Under the pieces are notes generated by a model. The model saw only the letters and a list, made by a program, of their open reading frames with translations. It was not told the DNA's origin and did no database searches. Of a stretch of DNA of 64,000 bases, positions 1 to 12,425 are shown piece after piece (the stretch's first letter is position 1; each line of letters begins with the position of its first letter). Source of the stretch: Stereocaulon alpinum (lineage: Eukaryota > Ascomycota > Lecanoromycetes > Lecanorales > Stereocaulaceae); the NCBI GenBank assembly GCA_018257865.1, contig JAEUBA010000013.1, forward strand, positions 372,001 to 436,000, in the 5' to 3' direction. The translations under genes were made by a program, and so were the position numbers.

Positions 1-29
1 CTCTTCGTTCTCTGCTGATGGGGCCTCTA

Positions 30-3003
30 TCAGGCCTTCACTTTCCTCAAAGTACCACCAGCCCGCCTCTTATACTTTCTCGGATCCTTCCTCGACATCT
101 TGCTCTTATCCCTCGTTCCCTTACCACCTTCCCAGAATCCGCTTCCGGCTTTCTTTATAAGACTCGAACGACAGATGCCACACTCTTCAGGCCTATAGTT
201 TTGCTCCCGAGAGCAATAACCGCAGATCATCCGGTTAGCATGCTCATTCGGATGGTCGCTTGCGGCGTCGTGGCATTTGTCACATGCAAAGACTTTCGAG
301 CAGCAGCTGAAACGGAACCAGCGGTAGCTTTTGCTGTAGTGCTCACAGCGGCCGCGCCGGGGGAGTTCTTGGCCTGCGATTATGCCGAGAGATTCCTTGG
401 GCTACGTTGGAAGTGGTCAGTCTCGATACATCTCACTTGGACCAGGCTCAGGAGATACCTTTTTGCGGACTGGAGCACGTCCTACGCGTGCCGCTGAGCT
501 TACGAGCAGGAATTTGACTTCGGGGATCTTGAAAGCTGCAAGAGTTCAATCAGCAATTCTGCCATGTTGTTTCAAGTCAACCATAACTTACTCATTTTGT
601 GGTGACACTCTCGACACACTGCCATAGATGATTCTCCGCGGACAGATACTACTCCTGGAGATGGATGAGTGGTAGAGCATTCCGAGCACGTTGGCAGGAA
701 AGTGCTTGGTAACATGTCAACAACCGTACAACCTTCCAGATCCAGATACCCGGCGCGGAAAGAGTTGACATGCATCAACTCTCTTCGGTACCCGACGCTC
801 AGCGGCATAGCGCACTTCTTGCACGACTCGGACTTGGTTGCCTTGTCCCGCAAATTGCTGAGATCCATAGTATCTTTGCACCGCTCACACTTGATTGTGA
901 TGCATAAGGACACCACTTCAAGAATTTCGATGCCGTAAAGCTCAAGAGAGGGAAAGGAGAGCGATATGCCTCGCTCCGGCCCACTGGTCGATAGAGCTTC
1001 AGGGACCGTCTCCAGTGCGGCGCCACCCCCTTCCGCGTCTTCATCTTCATCGCCAGAATCATAGGAGTCTGAGAATTCGCTATCACTTGAATACTCAGCC
1101 TCGCCTTCGTTGACCATGACCCATTCCGGAGGCGGCGGTATGATCTTGATGTGGCTTCGGTCATCGTCTTCGCCCTTGAAAGCAGGTTCTAGCTTTTTCT
1201 CAAGTGCAGACTCGCCAGCCTGCACCAGAGGAAGGTCTTGAGCGTTCATCACTTCCGCTTCTGCTACAGGATCGTCAACAACTTCAGTGGCAAGCACATG
1301 CATGTTCTGTGCCAACCAGTTGATATGGCCCATTAGACTACCCTCCACACTTTCCTTTATCTTCTTCTCGAAACCCTTCTCAGTCGCTTTTGCGGCATCC
1401 CTGCCTACATCCTGCAGCTCAATCCTACAATGTTGGAGCGGATAAAGCATAGGAACGAACAATTTGATAACCTTGACGGCTTGCAGTGGGACGGGCAACT
1501 CTGCAATTTTTCGAGGCGTAATGGGAATGGTGTAGGCAATGCCATCGGATGACTTAGAGAAGAGTGGAGTACGACCTAGCCGGGCTTCTAATTGACGAGT
1601 TTCTGCTTCGCGGCGTTGGGATGCATTTCGGCGTTGCTCTGGCGTAAATATTTCTTGAGGCTTGCTGGGTATTGCTGATATTGGGGCGGATGGCTTAGCT
1701 TCTTGAACAGGCTTCACTGTTTCTGATCTACCAGGAATTCTGTTTGGTATTATAGTGATACCTTCATCCTCCTTCCTGTCCGTTAATAGACCCTCGAGCT
1801 GTCTGTCCAGACTGTTCATCAACGCCAAAAGCGTTCCTTGCGCAGTTCTTTCAGCCAACCTCGCAAATCCTCTCTCAACTTTGATTTGCCACTCCCTTCC
1901 CATCTCCTCATTTTTGACGTCAAGGCTCGGCTTGGCTCCCTTCGGATAGGCTGATGGAACATGGAGGACACATTCGAGTCCCACCATCTCAAAGGGGAAA
2001 TCCGGGTCTGATGGCACCATCTGGAATGCAAAGGCGGTACCGCCATCTTCGACAGTCTCCGTAGGCGAGAACCGCCGCCTCAGCTGCTTGATCTGGAACT
2101 CCCTCGGATCCTCCGTCTGAGCCTTAGGAACAGGTTTGCTGACCACACGACGATCGTCTACAGGAGGTGCTATGAATCGGCGGCCTTCCGTTGAGCTGAC
2201 TGCCGGCTCAGTCTCTGCGCTTGTACCCGTATCGTGGGAGGGACGAGGCACCCCTGGCTCATGGAAAGGCTTCCGCTTGGCCTTGGGCCTCGGTCCATCA
2301 TTCTGGAGCTTTGACGCATCATGGATGAAAGGGCAGGCGTCGCCAGCTCTACAGCCTAGAAAAGAGCAATCAAATCATAAGACATTGTTCAAAATGAGAC
2401 TAAATGCTAGCTGCAGACGTGAACGAAAACATGAAGGCGTACGCAAGGCCACGAGACTAGGAGATAGATAGGCCGAGGTAAGGGATGGGATGTAAGCACG
2501 TGCTGGTGGATCAGGCAGCGAATAGCTCATTCATGCGAAATGCGAACAAGCATTAGGCTAGAAGATAAGCAAGGTTTGGGAAAACAGAAGTACGTGCAGG
2601 TGATCGGACAGCAAATGGCTCAGACGTCAGGCTAGCAAATACCATCATCAGGCTGTAGGAACTCGCTTACCCTCCTAGCCCGAAAGAGCTGTGATCTGGA
2701 AGCCGAGGCCGGAAGAACAAGCACGTGCAGGCATTCAATGTAATCAGGCGAAGAACAACAATTGCCTCACCAGCCTAACTGAAAACAAGAAAAAACTTAC
2801 CAGTCCTGGTCGCAAAGAACTTGCAGTAGACCGTTCCCCTCTGTGGCAATGTCCGCGCACTCGTCACGTGTGGCGCCCGCTCCTCACGGCTAGAACTAGC
2901 ACCAGGGTCTTGACCTGAACATCAGCAGATGACCACAAATCTGCCAGCGCATCATCTTCAATCTCCACTCACCATTGACGCCCTGACCGGTTTGGGTAGC
3001 CAT
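30..3003 (-). CDS. CHY zinc-finger protein with N-terminal CCCH finger
   Basis: Five exons rebuilt by splice sites and phase: 3003-2973, 2914-2801, 2355-592, 535-459, 401-30, giving 785 aa. The N-terminus reads MATQTGQGVNG and leads into a CCCH finger (C-K-F-F ... C-R-A-G-D-A-C-P-F-I-H) split by the second intron. The middle is a large RWD-like/low-complexity region with an acidic stretch. The C-terminus is a CHY zinc finger: CERCKD, CRECHHKM, then RRGRCEHY, SCCSKVF, CDKCHD, DHPNEHANRMICGYC and CGIC. These families bind zinc; CHY proteins are linked to ubiquitination or mitochondrial import, but the role here is unproven. The second intron is 445 bp, far longer than the 56-58 bp of the others, and contains degenerate repeats. 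The reading frame stays open upstream of the chosen ATG (to about 3150), so a longer N-terminus is possible. Confidence 0.85.
2356..2800 (-). repeat. Long intron with degenerate repeats
   Basis: Intron 2 of the CHY zinc-finger gene is 445 bp. It holds at least two imperfect copies of a segment starting ACGTGC and ending GCTCA (about 2498-2529 and 2592-2622), with a third partial copy near 2721. Donor GTAAGT and acceptor CTAG are convincing because the CCCH finger only reads correctly across this junction. Confidence 0.5.
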
Positions 3004-5126
3004 GATTTGTTGAATTGCAGACAACGATGCGTTGTCGATCAAGTCGAGCGGAGTGTTTCCTGGTTGCGTTGCGCGTGCTCGCTCAGGTGGGTTTTCTGTC
3101 CGACTTGCAGCTTGCAGATGGAATTCTCCGGTGATCGGCAATGGAATGGTCAGGTGAGAAGGGAGATTGGTTCACCGGAGATGATGGGCACGGGAAAAAG
3201 TGAAGGAGAAAGCGAAAGAGACGGGGGATTTGTCTACGTTGATCGAAAGAGTCATCGCTGTTTGCTCTGCACGAGAATGATTCTACGACTCTCCAGTGGC
3301 GGGGGTGGGTGACTCAAAGGCTCTGGCGCGGCAAGAACAGCTCACCCGTCTGTACATGCAGCCAGAAGAAAAAAGACAGCAAAACCAATTCCGTATTCAC
3401 TATTCTACATAATCAAAGATATCGCACACGAAAAGATGATCACCACCAGCAAACCCCTCAACAAGGCAAAAAGAAGCATACCATAAGGTAAACATATCCA
3501 AGCCTCAACTCAAACCGGCACAATGACGCCTGCTAAGGTACGTACCTCGGACCCTCCAAGCCCTACCCTACCCTACCCTTACCCTAAAAACCCCCACCCC
3601 CCCAACCATCCACATCCCCTCGCCTATCTCCCCGTACCCACCTTACCTCATCGTCCCATCCCATCCCATCCCATCCCAACCCAACCCAACAAACAAAACT
3701 TATCTAATCGCCTGCCTGCCCCCACCCACCCCCCACCCACCTTCCAACCCACGCCAACCCATTCCCAAACTTCCCCCCCTTACACACCCACAACTAATCA
3801 TCCTTTCCCAACAAGTGCCCTTCGTGCATAAGCAGAGCCGTCTCAGGGGCTGGGATGGGGCGCTTATTGTTGCCTTATAGTAAGCGCCCCCTTCCCCCAA
3901 CGCACCAGGTACAAGTTGTGAGGCCGAGGGGTGCCGGTTGTACGGTATGTGGGTTGGGAGGGGAGGGGATTGGTAGATGGTATGAGGGTAAGAGGGGAGG
4001 GTAGGGATTAGGGGGGAAAGGTAAGGTGGTGTATTTGGAATAGGAAGGGAAGGGAAGGGGGAGGGATACGGAGATGGAGATGAAAATGGAAAGGGGAGCG
4101 GTGAGTGGAGAGGAGAGGGTTGTAGTCGTGTGGTAGAGGAGAGGAGAGGTAGTATGTATGTATGTAGAGGGAGTGTATACGAATGTATGACTGATGAATT
4201 GCCATATCGAATAGAACTATGCTACATCGGACCGAACCAGGATCTCTGTTGTCTGTTTCTGATAGATTGGGTTTTTTTTTTTCAGAATCCTTCGTATACA
4301 TACATAGTATACTTTAAGCCGGCGTATATAGTCAGCCAAAAGTATCGGAGTGGACCGGCCAGTCGATTGTCGAGCTTTCCCTCAAGCGTTAGCGAGCTGA
4401 GGATGTACGTCCCATCCGGGGCTCGTAGTTACCGATATATAGGAGCACATGTGCAAGACCCTGCATAGAAATCGCTAAATGCCTTGCAGAATGCCATCTA
4501 CGTTGACAGTACTCATTGAGAAGGCCAAGAAAGTCAAGGATCGAGTGATGGCCACATCAAATCTGATGTTTGATTCAAATAGTCTTATTCATGTTATCGC
4601 TTCATGTGCATACAATAGTTCTCCCGTTGTTGCCTTTTAGTAGTGCCAACGGCTCTCCGATGTTTCCGCCTCCCTCGTATTCTTGAAGAAGTTTGTTTCT
4701 CGCCCTTAGCACGATTCGCAAGCATGAATACGCAAGCATGCTCCACTCATTCCACTCCAGTCCATAATCCACTCCTTAGTGGCGAGGCAATAGCCACGGC
4801 CGTAGATGCCCCAAAGAAAAGAAGCGACGTTACAAGTGCTTTTCGTTGGCACAAGCAGAGTGGTATCATCGCATAGAAAGGCCCGCGCCGGGGCAATAAC
4901 GCCCATAGACTGTAGTCTTTCACCAACACCTCGCTGCAAATGATGAATTATGCCGCTCCCTATGATTCATGTGCCGCCAATAGTATCGCTAAACAGCAAG
5001 ATGCAAGTAGGAGAATCGTAATGTATTAGTAGAAACCGAGAAGTAAGATGTTGAAGGCCTCGGAGCCGTAGCGGGTAGTGCTTCGCCGGTGTGATAGTCT
5101 GTTGAGGTGTGACATGTGCACAGAGA
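3004..5126. other. Spacer: C-rich block, then G-rich block, no gene
   Basis: About 2.1 kb with no convincing gene. Between about 3560 and 3830 the + strand is very C-rich and includes runs of CCCTA (3571-3595) and CCCAT/CCCAA (3656-3690). Between about 3940 and 4140 the same strand becomes G/A-rich. Open frames here are low-complexity by-products of this composition. The remainder (4150-5126) shows nothing I recognise. Confidence 0.6.
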
Positions 5127-6840
5127 TCACCAGCCTTTCGCATGGTATGCTAGAAGTCCGTCGCCGTACCAGTCGTCGAATTGTTCGCCCTTGTACCCTC
5201 CTCTTGAGTTGTGTGGTAGGTCGGTGAGGGCATATGCTGTATGGCTTCTCTTGAGCACAGCCTGGGCCGTAGACCGCTTCTGTTGGCGTTCCCACAGTAC
5301 TGATTTCCGCAAGGATTCCGTCATCTCAGAATGTAGCATGTTTTTCCTAGTCGTCCGTGGTGAGAGTGCCATTTGATGGTGCGAAGTAGATCGATTCATG
5401 AGAATTGGTTTCGGTGGTGTCATGTGTGGGCCGAGCATTGTCGCTGAAGAATCTTCCTTTGGAGATGTCCCCACTGAAGGGCCGTGCGGGTTCGAGGTTC
5501 TTGATCGACGTAATGCTGGTGTAGATCTGGAAGCCATATTTGCAAAGGCTGCAGCCCTGTCGGGTTCATTCAGCAGGGTTGTCAAAAGCGATCTTCGAGC
5601 GACCAGATTGGGCTTCGAGTCCACTCGATGAAACAATGGCGCGGCTGTTATATTTTCACTCTCGGATGGATCGTCCTCCCATTCCTCGTCCTCATCCTCG
5701 TCATCCTCTTCCGAGCTCTCCTCGATCGCATTGTCTTCACTATCCTCCTCCTCATCATCCGAGTCCTCAAAAACTTGTTCGTCTTCATGTGACTTGTTGT
5801 TTAATGTACGAGACTCAACTTCATCTCTGAACGAAAGTTGCTTCTTGGTATTACTAGTGGCACCCTTGAGCCCCGCAGTGAGCGAGCTTTGTTTGGCTGG
5901 GGACGACATGTGGCTCTCAAAGGAGCCTCCGTCGTTTTCGTCGGATGACCCTGTTCCTCCTCCCAGCATAAACATGGCGCCCTTCTTCAGGTCCTTAGTC
6001 TTGCTAGGCATAGACGTCTTCGTGGGTATAGGTGTAGGTGCAAGGTGAGTGCGTGAGCGGTAGGATGAAGAGACATTGTTGGGTGAGAAGCCGCGGACCA
6101 CGCTGTGCGAGCTAGGTAGTTCAACACTTGTATCGGAGCCGACTGTTTGCCTTCCACTCTGTTCACTCCCGGGACTGCTTATCGGGGCAGAGATTGATGA
6201 CGAGTCCGATGATCGGAAGGGTGCTTGGATCGTTGGGGAGGTCGGCCGAGGAGTAATGTCTGTTGAGGGTAGTACAGACGGAATTGCTTCGGAAATCGTG
6301 GGGGAGAGTGGCCCAATTCGTTGTTTGTCTTGAATCGATACTACCATCTTTTCCAGACCCAGTGATGTAATGTGCTTCTCTTTGCCTCGGCTTGCTGCAA
6401 CAATTGGTTTGGGCGTTCTCGGGGGGGAGGGTTTAAGTTCGAGAGGCGCTGGTGGTGAACACTGGGAGTCTTCGGGATGGTCAGATTCGTCAGAGACTAC
6501 TGAGTCGACACTGGATGAGAGCGCAGGAATGTCCTTCTTTTTCGGTCTTGGTCTGGGGTCATTAATCGCAGGTGTTGTAGATTTTCGTGGCTGGGTTTCG
6601 CAGCACATGGTTTCCCGACCCCATATTCGCCAGCTAAGATTTTCCAGTCTCCGGCCATCTTCGACTGTGTCTGCGCATTTGGAAAAGACTGGAGAGATTG
6701 TTAGCATATTACACAATGGAATGCTGTGGGGAAGTCTTACCACTCCACATGCCGTATAGATTCTCCACATTCCTCGTGTCAACATTGCGCATCTTCCCCG
6801 CATCCACAGACAGCATTGGAATTTCTAGCCGCACGGGCAT
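5127..6840 (-). CDS. GATA_AreA (DUF1752) / DUF3295 regulatory protein
   Basis: Two exons, 6840-6741 and 6688-5127, with a 52-bp intron (GTAAGA..CCAG); 553 aa. The start gives MPVRLEIPMLSVDAG. The N-terminal block (Y-G-M-W-S-V-F-S-K-C, then DGRRLENLSWRIWGRE, residues about 30-60) matches the GATA_AreA/DUF1752 domain found in fungal regulators such as Mks1-like and AreA-type proteins. The C-terminal half has DUF3295 features: the GAMFMLGGGTGSSDE block, a long acidic run of E and D, RRSLLTTLLNE, AANMASRSTPALRRSRT-like segments, and a terminal EQFDDWYGDGLLAYHAKGW. No DNA-binding zinc finger is visible. By family it is probably a nitrogen/carbon or retrograde-signalling regulator; that is inference. 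Serine-rich stretches suggest phosphorylation. Confidence 0.85.
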
Positions 6841-7456
6841 GGTGGATGAGATGTGTCTAGAGTGCCAGTTTCGATTGCGGTCTCAAGTAGAGGTTGTTGG
6901 GTGGTTTATTGGGGACGAAAATGGTCAGGCAGGAATGTGTTCCGAGGCAGAAGTCTTCTGGAAGGTTTAAGGAACCTTGTTGGTACTTCCCGAAATGACG
7001 AGTGCGCACAAAAATGAGTCTGAAGGGTGCAATTAGTCAGGTGAGATTATTAAGGCAATAAATTATAAGTAACGAACGTGGTGGCGGTGGTGGAATGGTG
7101 AATAGTAGGTGTTGTATTGTGAATCGAGAGACGAGAAGATTCGAGGTGTGACGGGGCAATCGGGGCAGTCGGGGACTGCAGGTGTGTTTGTCTAGAACGG
7201 TGCTGCTGTGGTGGCGCCAACGGAATCGACGAGAACGATTAGAGTTCGATGACTGATCTCGATCCAGCGTGGCAGCGCATTCCATGCAAGGAAAACAGGC
7301 CAAGCAATGGACCTTATTGACACTGTATTTATGGAGACCTGCAACTAAGCAGAACCTGCAAGCGTAAGGTAAGGTAGAACTATGATTGTATGATTGTATG
7401 ATGGATATGTACGAGAACGTCGATAAGTTTGGGCAAGTGGGACCGGCCGAGTCAAA

Positions 7457-7537
7457 TACCCTTAACCCTTATACCCTTATACCCTTGTACCCTTATACCC
7501 TTATATCCTTTAACCCTTTTACCCTTTTCTCCTTTGT
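7457..7537 (+). repeat. Telomere-like interstitial CCCTTA tract
   Basis: Nine or so consecutive units of the form ACCCTTAT / ACCCTTGT / ACCCTTTT, written as CCCTTA-type repeats on the + strand. The canonical fungal telomere unit is CCCTAA, so this is a related but permuted and degenerate 8-bp unit. It may be a decayed interstitial telomeric tract or an independent microsatellite. Confidence 0.7.
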
Positions 7538-9585
7538 GAACGGCCGAGATGTCCAACTTGGACCACTTCATCATAATCCACCAACCGAGGGAATAATAAT
7601 AATCATTGCTTCCGAACAATTACCAAATACGTACCTTACGTACTCCCCAAGTACTACGCTAGCACCGTCTATCAAGCCCTACCTATCATAACGTGGGAGC
7701 TTGTCACAATGCAAGCCTCTCCCATTCCCACTCCGCCGGGCCATCGGAATCGCAAAGCCGCGGTCCAGGGGGCTATCACCACTTACCTGATAGTACCTCA
7801 GCCTCTATCGATAGTCTAAAAGTATACAATAATAATGTCACTCTTCACATAAGAACCGACTGCCGCTACATAGCTTATCCACCGCTTTCCCCAAACTCTA
7901 TTACAGTGCCCTTTCACCGCCAAACTTCCGGACAAGAACACGGGACCTGACGATGATGAAGATTGTATCAGGGGTAGCAGTGAATAATAGTAACACTCCA
8001 GCTCCTCACCCACACTCCATGGCAAAGGGAGGCGGCGCGTCCCCCAGGTGATGAGCTTGATTATTGATGGGCAAACCCCCACAAGATATGTCTGATCCCG
8101 GCTCCCACGCGATCGAGACACCGGCAATTGCGATAAGCCACACGGCGCGCAAAGTCGTTGGTGGCGCGATTGCCACTAGGTACTCTACTTCCAGAATGGC
8201 GTAGAAATAATATAAGCGACAAGTCTGCCTTTCCCATACCACTTTGCTGTCGCCAAACGATGCCGAACACAGCAATCGATCGTCAGGTACTGTCAGATGC
8301 CTTGGAGACTGCCTTTAGCATACTAACTTGTACACTGCTTCCTAAGGTTTGTGGTATGCTAGCGAGCTGCCTGAAGCCTGCCTGCAGAGGTAAGGGAGGA
8401 AAACAGTAACAATTCTTCGCTCACCGCTCGACTTCATGGTGGGCAGCGTGTGACTCCAGGTGTAAGCATAGTCATGTCGCTCTTAGGGTCCATGAATGTA
8501 CCTGGGAAATCGTCAAAGCAACGTGTATAATAGGCAACCACTCGCTCGGGTCTCTCAAATGTCGAGCCTTCCTGGGCAAAGCTATCAGGTGAGAGTCAGC
8601 AGGGACATCGGTTCTTGTCAACTACTCGGTCCGGAGCCGAAAGGTCCTATGGTCAATGCTTCTTTCCTTAGTAAAAGGCTGACTGCCTGATGACCACATG
8701 TCGCTTATACATTTGAAGTTGGTCGAACAAGACAACGAGTGGCGCGCATTGACTGAGAGCTCACATGACTATTCGCGGAGTCCGGGCAGCGCATCCGCAT
8801 CCCCTTTCCGAAGCACCATCCCCTACATTATGCATGAAAGACTAAGTGTGGTTACATTTTAATCCTGCTGACCATTAAGGCAGCAACAACATTTTCGCGA
8901 TATCTTACGTGTCTTACGTGCTCAGCGGCGACGAAGGATCCTTTGCGACGCCTGCGACGCCTGCGACCCCTACTCCGTATGCGCTGTCAGCTCGAGCGCG
9001 CCTGATAGGGATCCTTCTAAGGAGCCGAAACAAAGTGCCACAGCATGGCAAAGTGTAAAGCGTGAAATAAGTTAAGGAATATTATTTAACTTAAATGGTC
9101 TCGTGGACAATTCATTTGAATTCAATTCCCGCACTTGAAATCAATTAAAAGGCCTGAAGCGGTCGGAGGTTGAAATCAACTAGGACGTAGGCAAACCGGG
9201 GAACGGGGAAACGTAGATCTGGGGAAGGGGTTTAAGGTAGACTTGGAAGGGTGAGTCAGCACGGCTCCACTAGTCAATGCTCCTTCGTCATCGAATACTT
9301 GCCGCACGACTCGGCTCATCGCCTCACCGCCGCAGAGCTGTTGTAGGTAGAATGTTGTCGGCGTTGAGGAACGAAGGATGCTGCTCCGGTCATCCCCAGA
9401 TTAGGGCCGATCAGCCCCGCAGAAGGTCCGAGCCTCGCTCCAACACTCTGTCAGTCTCGTAGATGATCACAAGATGGCGCTGATCCCCAGACTCAGTTCC
9501 AGCCAATTTTCTGGCGCAGCACAGCAGTTAGACTCCGTGAAGGATCCCGTCATTTCATCTCATCAGCCGAAATGTAACGGGTGAG

Positions 9586-9608
9586 CTTGGCCATGTTTCA
9601 TGGCCAAG
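9586..9608. repeat. Perfect inverted repeat (10-bp arms, 3-nt loop)
   Basis: CTTGGCCATG, loop TTT, then CATGGCCAAG. Both arms match at all ten positions. It lies in the gene-poor island with no gene within 2.5 kb on either side, so an operator role is not obvious. A hairpin or a dyad protein-binding site are both possible. Confidence 0.8.
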
Positions 9609-12293
9609 TTGAGTGTGACAAGTGTTGTCGCAAAATTGACCAATTTGAGATCTACGTCCGCTCTGGGCATGATGAGCAGATGGTTATTTAAATGAGCAGC
9701 GAATTAGTGTGATAAGTTATGAGCTACGTATCAGTTTCGTTTATGTCAGGGACTGGTTGGTTTACCAATACTCTGGAACTGGAACTGGAAATGGGACTTG
9801 GACTTGGACTTGGAAGCCCGACAAGTCACAAGGGTCGAGGAGCCCTAAGAGTCTACCTACCTTAGAGAATCCAAAGGAGCCACGTGCGTGGGGGGAAACT
9901 CCCCACGCGATTGACGGGGAATCTCCGGCCGAAGCTCCCCCCTTCCGAACAGCTAACATGCAGATGAAGCGGTCACTGCGAGTGGGACTGGCTGAAACGT
10001 AACGGTGAATTGTGATACGTTCGATGCTGCAGGGTTGATTTATGATTATTGTCAGCTAGAAGCATCAGCCATCAGCATCAACGTGTATTGATCGACGTGC
10101 AAAGTCCTCCCCACCCACTGACCCACATCCTAGCGAGCCGGCGCAGCACCGTTGGAATCATTGCGCGACCATGATATACCAACGCTGTCATCTGTCAACC
10201 AACAAGGTACTTATCGGGTACCGCCAATTGCCGAGAATCTACGTACGTGAACGCTTATGAGTTGTGATCTGTCAAAAAGACACAAGACCATATTACTCCT
10301 GTCACATACGAGGTACTTTCTGACACCCCCCCTTCACCCCCACTATTCGATCTATGCGTTAATCTCCTAGCTCCGAGTATCGATATGATCGATCGACTAT
10401 CACGATTGGGAAAGGCGTAGGACGTGACTGTGGCTTACCGTACCCTCCATCTCAAAGATTATGGGATGTGACAAGCCGCATATTGGCGCTCGCCTCAAGG
10501 CCCGCTACCGTCATGGCTCGCTACGGTACTTGACAGCTCCAAGTTCTAGACCGATGTCGCAGAATCGAAGATCGAGATCTGTACTTCTCCGTTGGTGATC
10601 TGATCTTTTGCTCTTACTGTGCCCCATGCAGGGCCCTGTGATGACTCCTGGACGCGTCGCTGATATGAGATGATCAGCTAGCTCCTCGAGCTCCTTCACG
10701 TGAGGGAATCCTCGTGATCAACGAGGCATATTCCGGCAAATTCCTATGAGGCCTATGAGGTCAAAAGAAGGTCGATATATGCATCGCCACCCAATCTTTA
10801 CATCTTCTTCGCTTCTATCCCACCGAGCTCTATTACGGAGACTTTCTTCAGCCTTCGCGTGGGGTGTTGCCGTGGCATGTTCAGTTTTGGTCAATACCTC
10901 GGTTTTTGCTGACAATATCAGTAATCTGCTTGACCGAGGATTAGGCTCCCTCGCGAATGGCTCTCACATATGAAGTTGTGGCCCTTGAATGTCCCCTCTA
11001 GAAGCTCTAGCGATAGTAATTAGGATTCTTAACGCTAGTTCTATACATGACCACGTGTTGCTCTTCTTGAGAAGATTTGGCCGTTGAGTCGTGGCACCTA
11101 CCCAGAAAGAGGCGTATGGCTGTTGATGTATATTGGCCTAATTGTATAACGAACAAGGATTTGTGAGAGGCAAACCTCCAACCCTGCGCGATCATTTTTA
11201 CTGTTGGAGCTGCGTGGCTTGTCAGCTCAATTTGTCTTAGCCAGCATGTTTGTGTAGACGCCAAGTCCTCACAGGCCTACGTGATCACGTCCTTTGCGTC
11301 CTATAGCACCAATTCTTTGGTCCTAGCGGTTGTGGCTCTGTCGGCGTTGGCCTGCGGAACGGATACTGTAGACAACCGAGTCAGACGCGATCTAACGAAT
11401 GATCAAGGTCAGCACTGATGATATGGCTCGTTGTACCCGTATTAGATGCCTTTGCAATTAGCGCCTTCTTTGTTATCGTTGACATGATGACAGTTGTGGG
11501 AGAGGAGCTGCTGATTCCCAGAATGACCTCAAACATTGGTCTACCCTATCAGAAACATTCAACGTGACAGCCTTGCGCAAGTATTTAGAAAACTCGACTC
11601 GCTATCCTTTGCCGTCTTCATGAGTCTGTTAGGGGCTTCGATGATCCTTTATGTTTAATGTATTTCTTAGCACTGAACACGACCATTGTTACTGACAGTC
11701 TTTGGCGTTTTGTGGCTGGCTAAAAGGTCGCGCTTACCACACCTGGGGTCCTCGAAGCCATCCCGCTTACTCTCCGCACTCCTCCGAGTTCAGCTTACGC
11801 CCATCGATTCCGAAGCTGACGCCCACGCATGAGTAGGAGTTGCAACTTCATTTCCAAAGTGCATGTTCCTCGTGTTTCTAAGGTGCAGTGGTAGCTGTCT
11901 TTTATTGGTCAAGTGAAACATGCCGGACTCTGAATAGGAGAAGCTATGATTACGGAGCACGCCTTTCTGTATGTGGTCGTGCTCGAGGGATTCCAACAGG
12001 GGCACTGTAGTTAGCCCGGTCATCATGGTTTTACGATCAACGGCGCCATAGTGGCAGTGGTGAATACAATGTTACAAGATAGGAGATCGAATGTCGATTC
12101 GAGAAGCAACACTCCAGTGGCTTGGCCTTCTCTTCCATTTACTATCTTTGTAAACCTTCACCCAATCGTCCGCGGTGAACGGCGATGCTCCAATGACAAG
12201 CAGTCCATGGCCGGGATCCACGCTAACGAAGGATTTTATGATCACATTCACACACGCAAGATCGTTCCAAGGATCTCAATTCCACTGGAGTCG

Positions 12294-12425
12294 ATGAGGC
12301 ATCAGCATGACGTTATAGTCGTCGGGTCCGGGTACGTGGGCGACGTGGCTGCTCCAAGGATGGCTCGTGGAGGGCAACCAGTCTAAACACTTGAGCTCGG
12401 GAAGCAAAGGTCTCGTAAGTAGACA
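12294..12425 (+). pseudogene. Relic of an FAD-dependent (GMC/cholesterol-oxidase-like) oxidoreductase N-terminus
   Basis: From the ATG at 12294 the frame reads MRHQHDVIVVGSGYVGDVAA, then PRMARGGQPV, then an in-frame TAA, then T-L-E-L-G-K. This is the FAD-binding start of cholesterol-oxidase-like GMC oxidoreductases: the beta strand DVIVVGSG with GxGxxG, and the family's R-M-A-R-x-G-Q block followed by L-E-L-G-K. The stop sits inside the conserved motif and a second TAG follows at about 12420. No catalytic domain could be found downstream. This is a dead fragment; whether it was ever complete here is unknown. Confidence 0.6.

Larger units (their letters stand above)
6841..12050. other. Gene-poor island, part 1
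   Basis: Over 5 kb without a gene I can support. Contents: a telomere-like CCCTTA tract (7457-7537), AT-rich patches (9060-9160), a perfect inverted repeat (9586-9608), a short TGGAACT/TGGACT tandem (9772-9815), a GC hairpin (about 9894-9915) and C/G-rich scraps. Open frames are short, lack recognisable motifs, and are not supported by plausible splice structures. Fragments around 10746-11700 look vaguely like a broken membrane-protein gene, but I could not identify a family. Confidence 0.6.

Noticed and set aside
3523..3831. Pro/Pro-Thr-rich frame in the C-rich spacer
   Set aside because: Product of C-rich repeats. No complexity or conservation signal.
9893..9915. GC-rich hairpin GCGTGGGG / CCCCACGC
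   Set aside because: Eight-bp arms in G/C-rich sequence are not rare enough and no gene ends nearby for it to terminate.
10746..11700. Possible decayed membrane transporter
   Set aside because: Scattered hydrophobic and charged fragments in different frames; I could not match any to a family with confidence.
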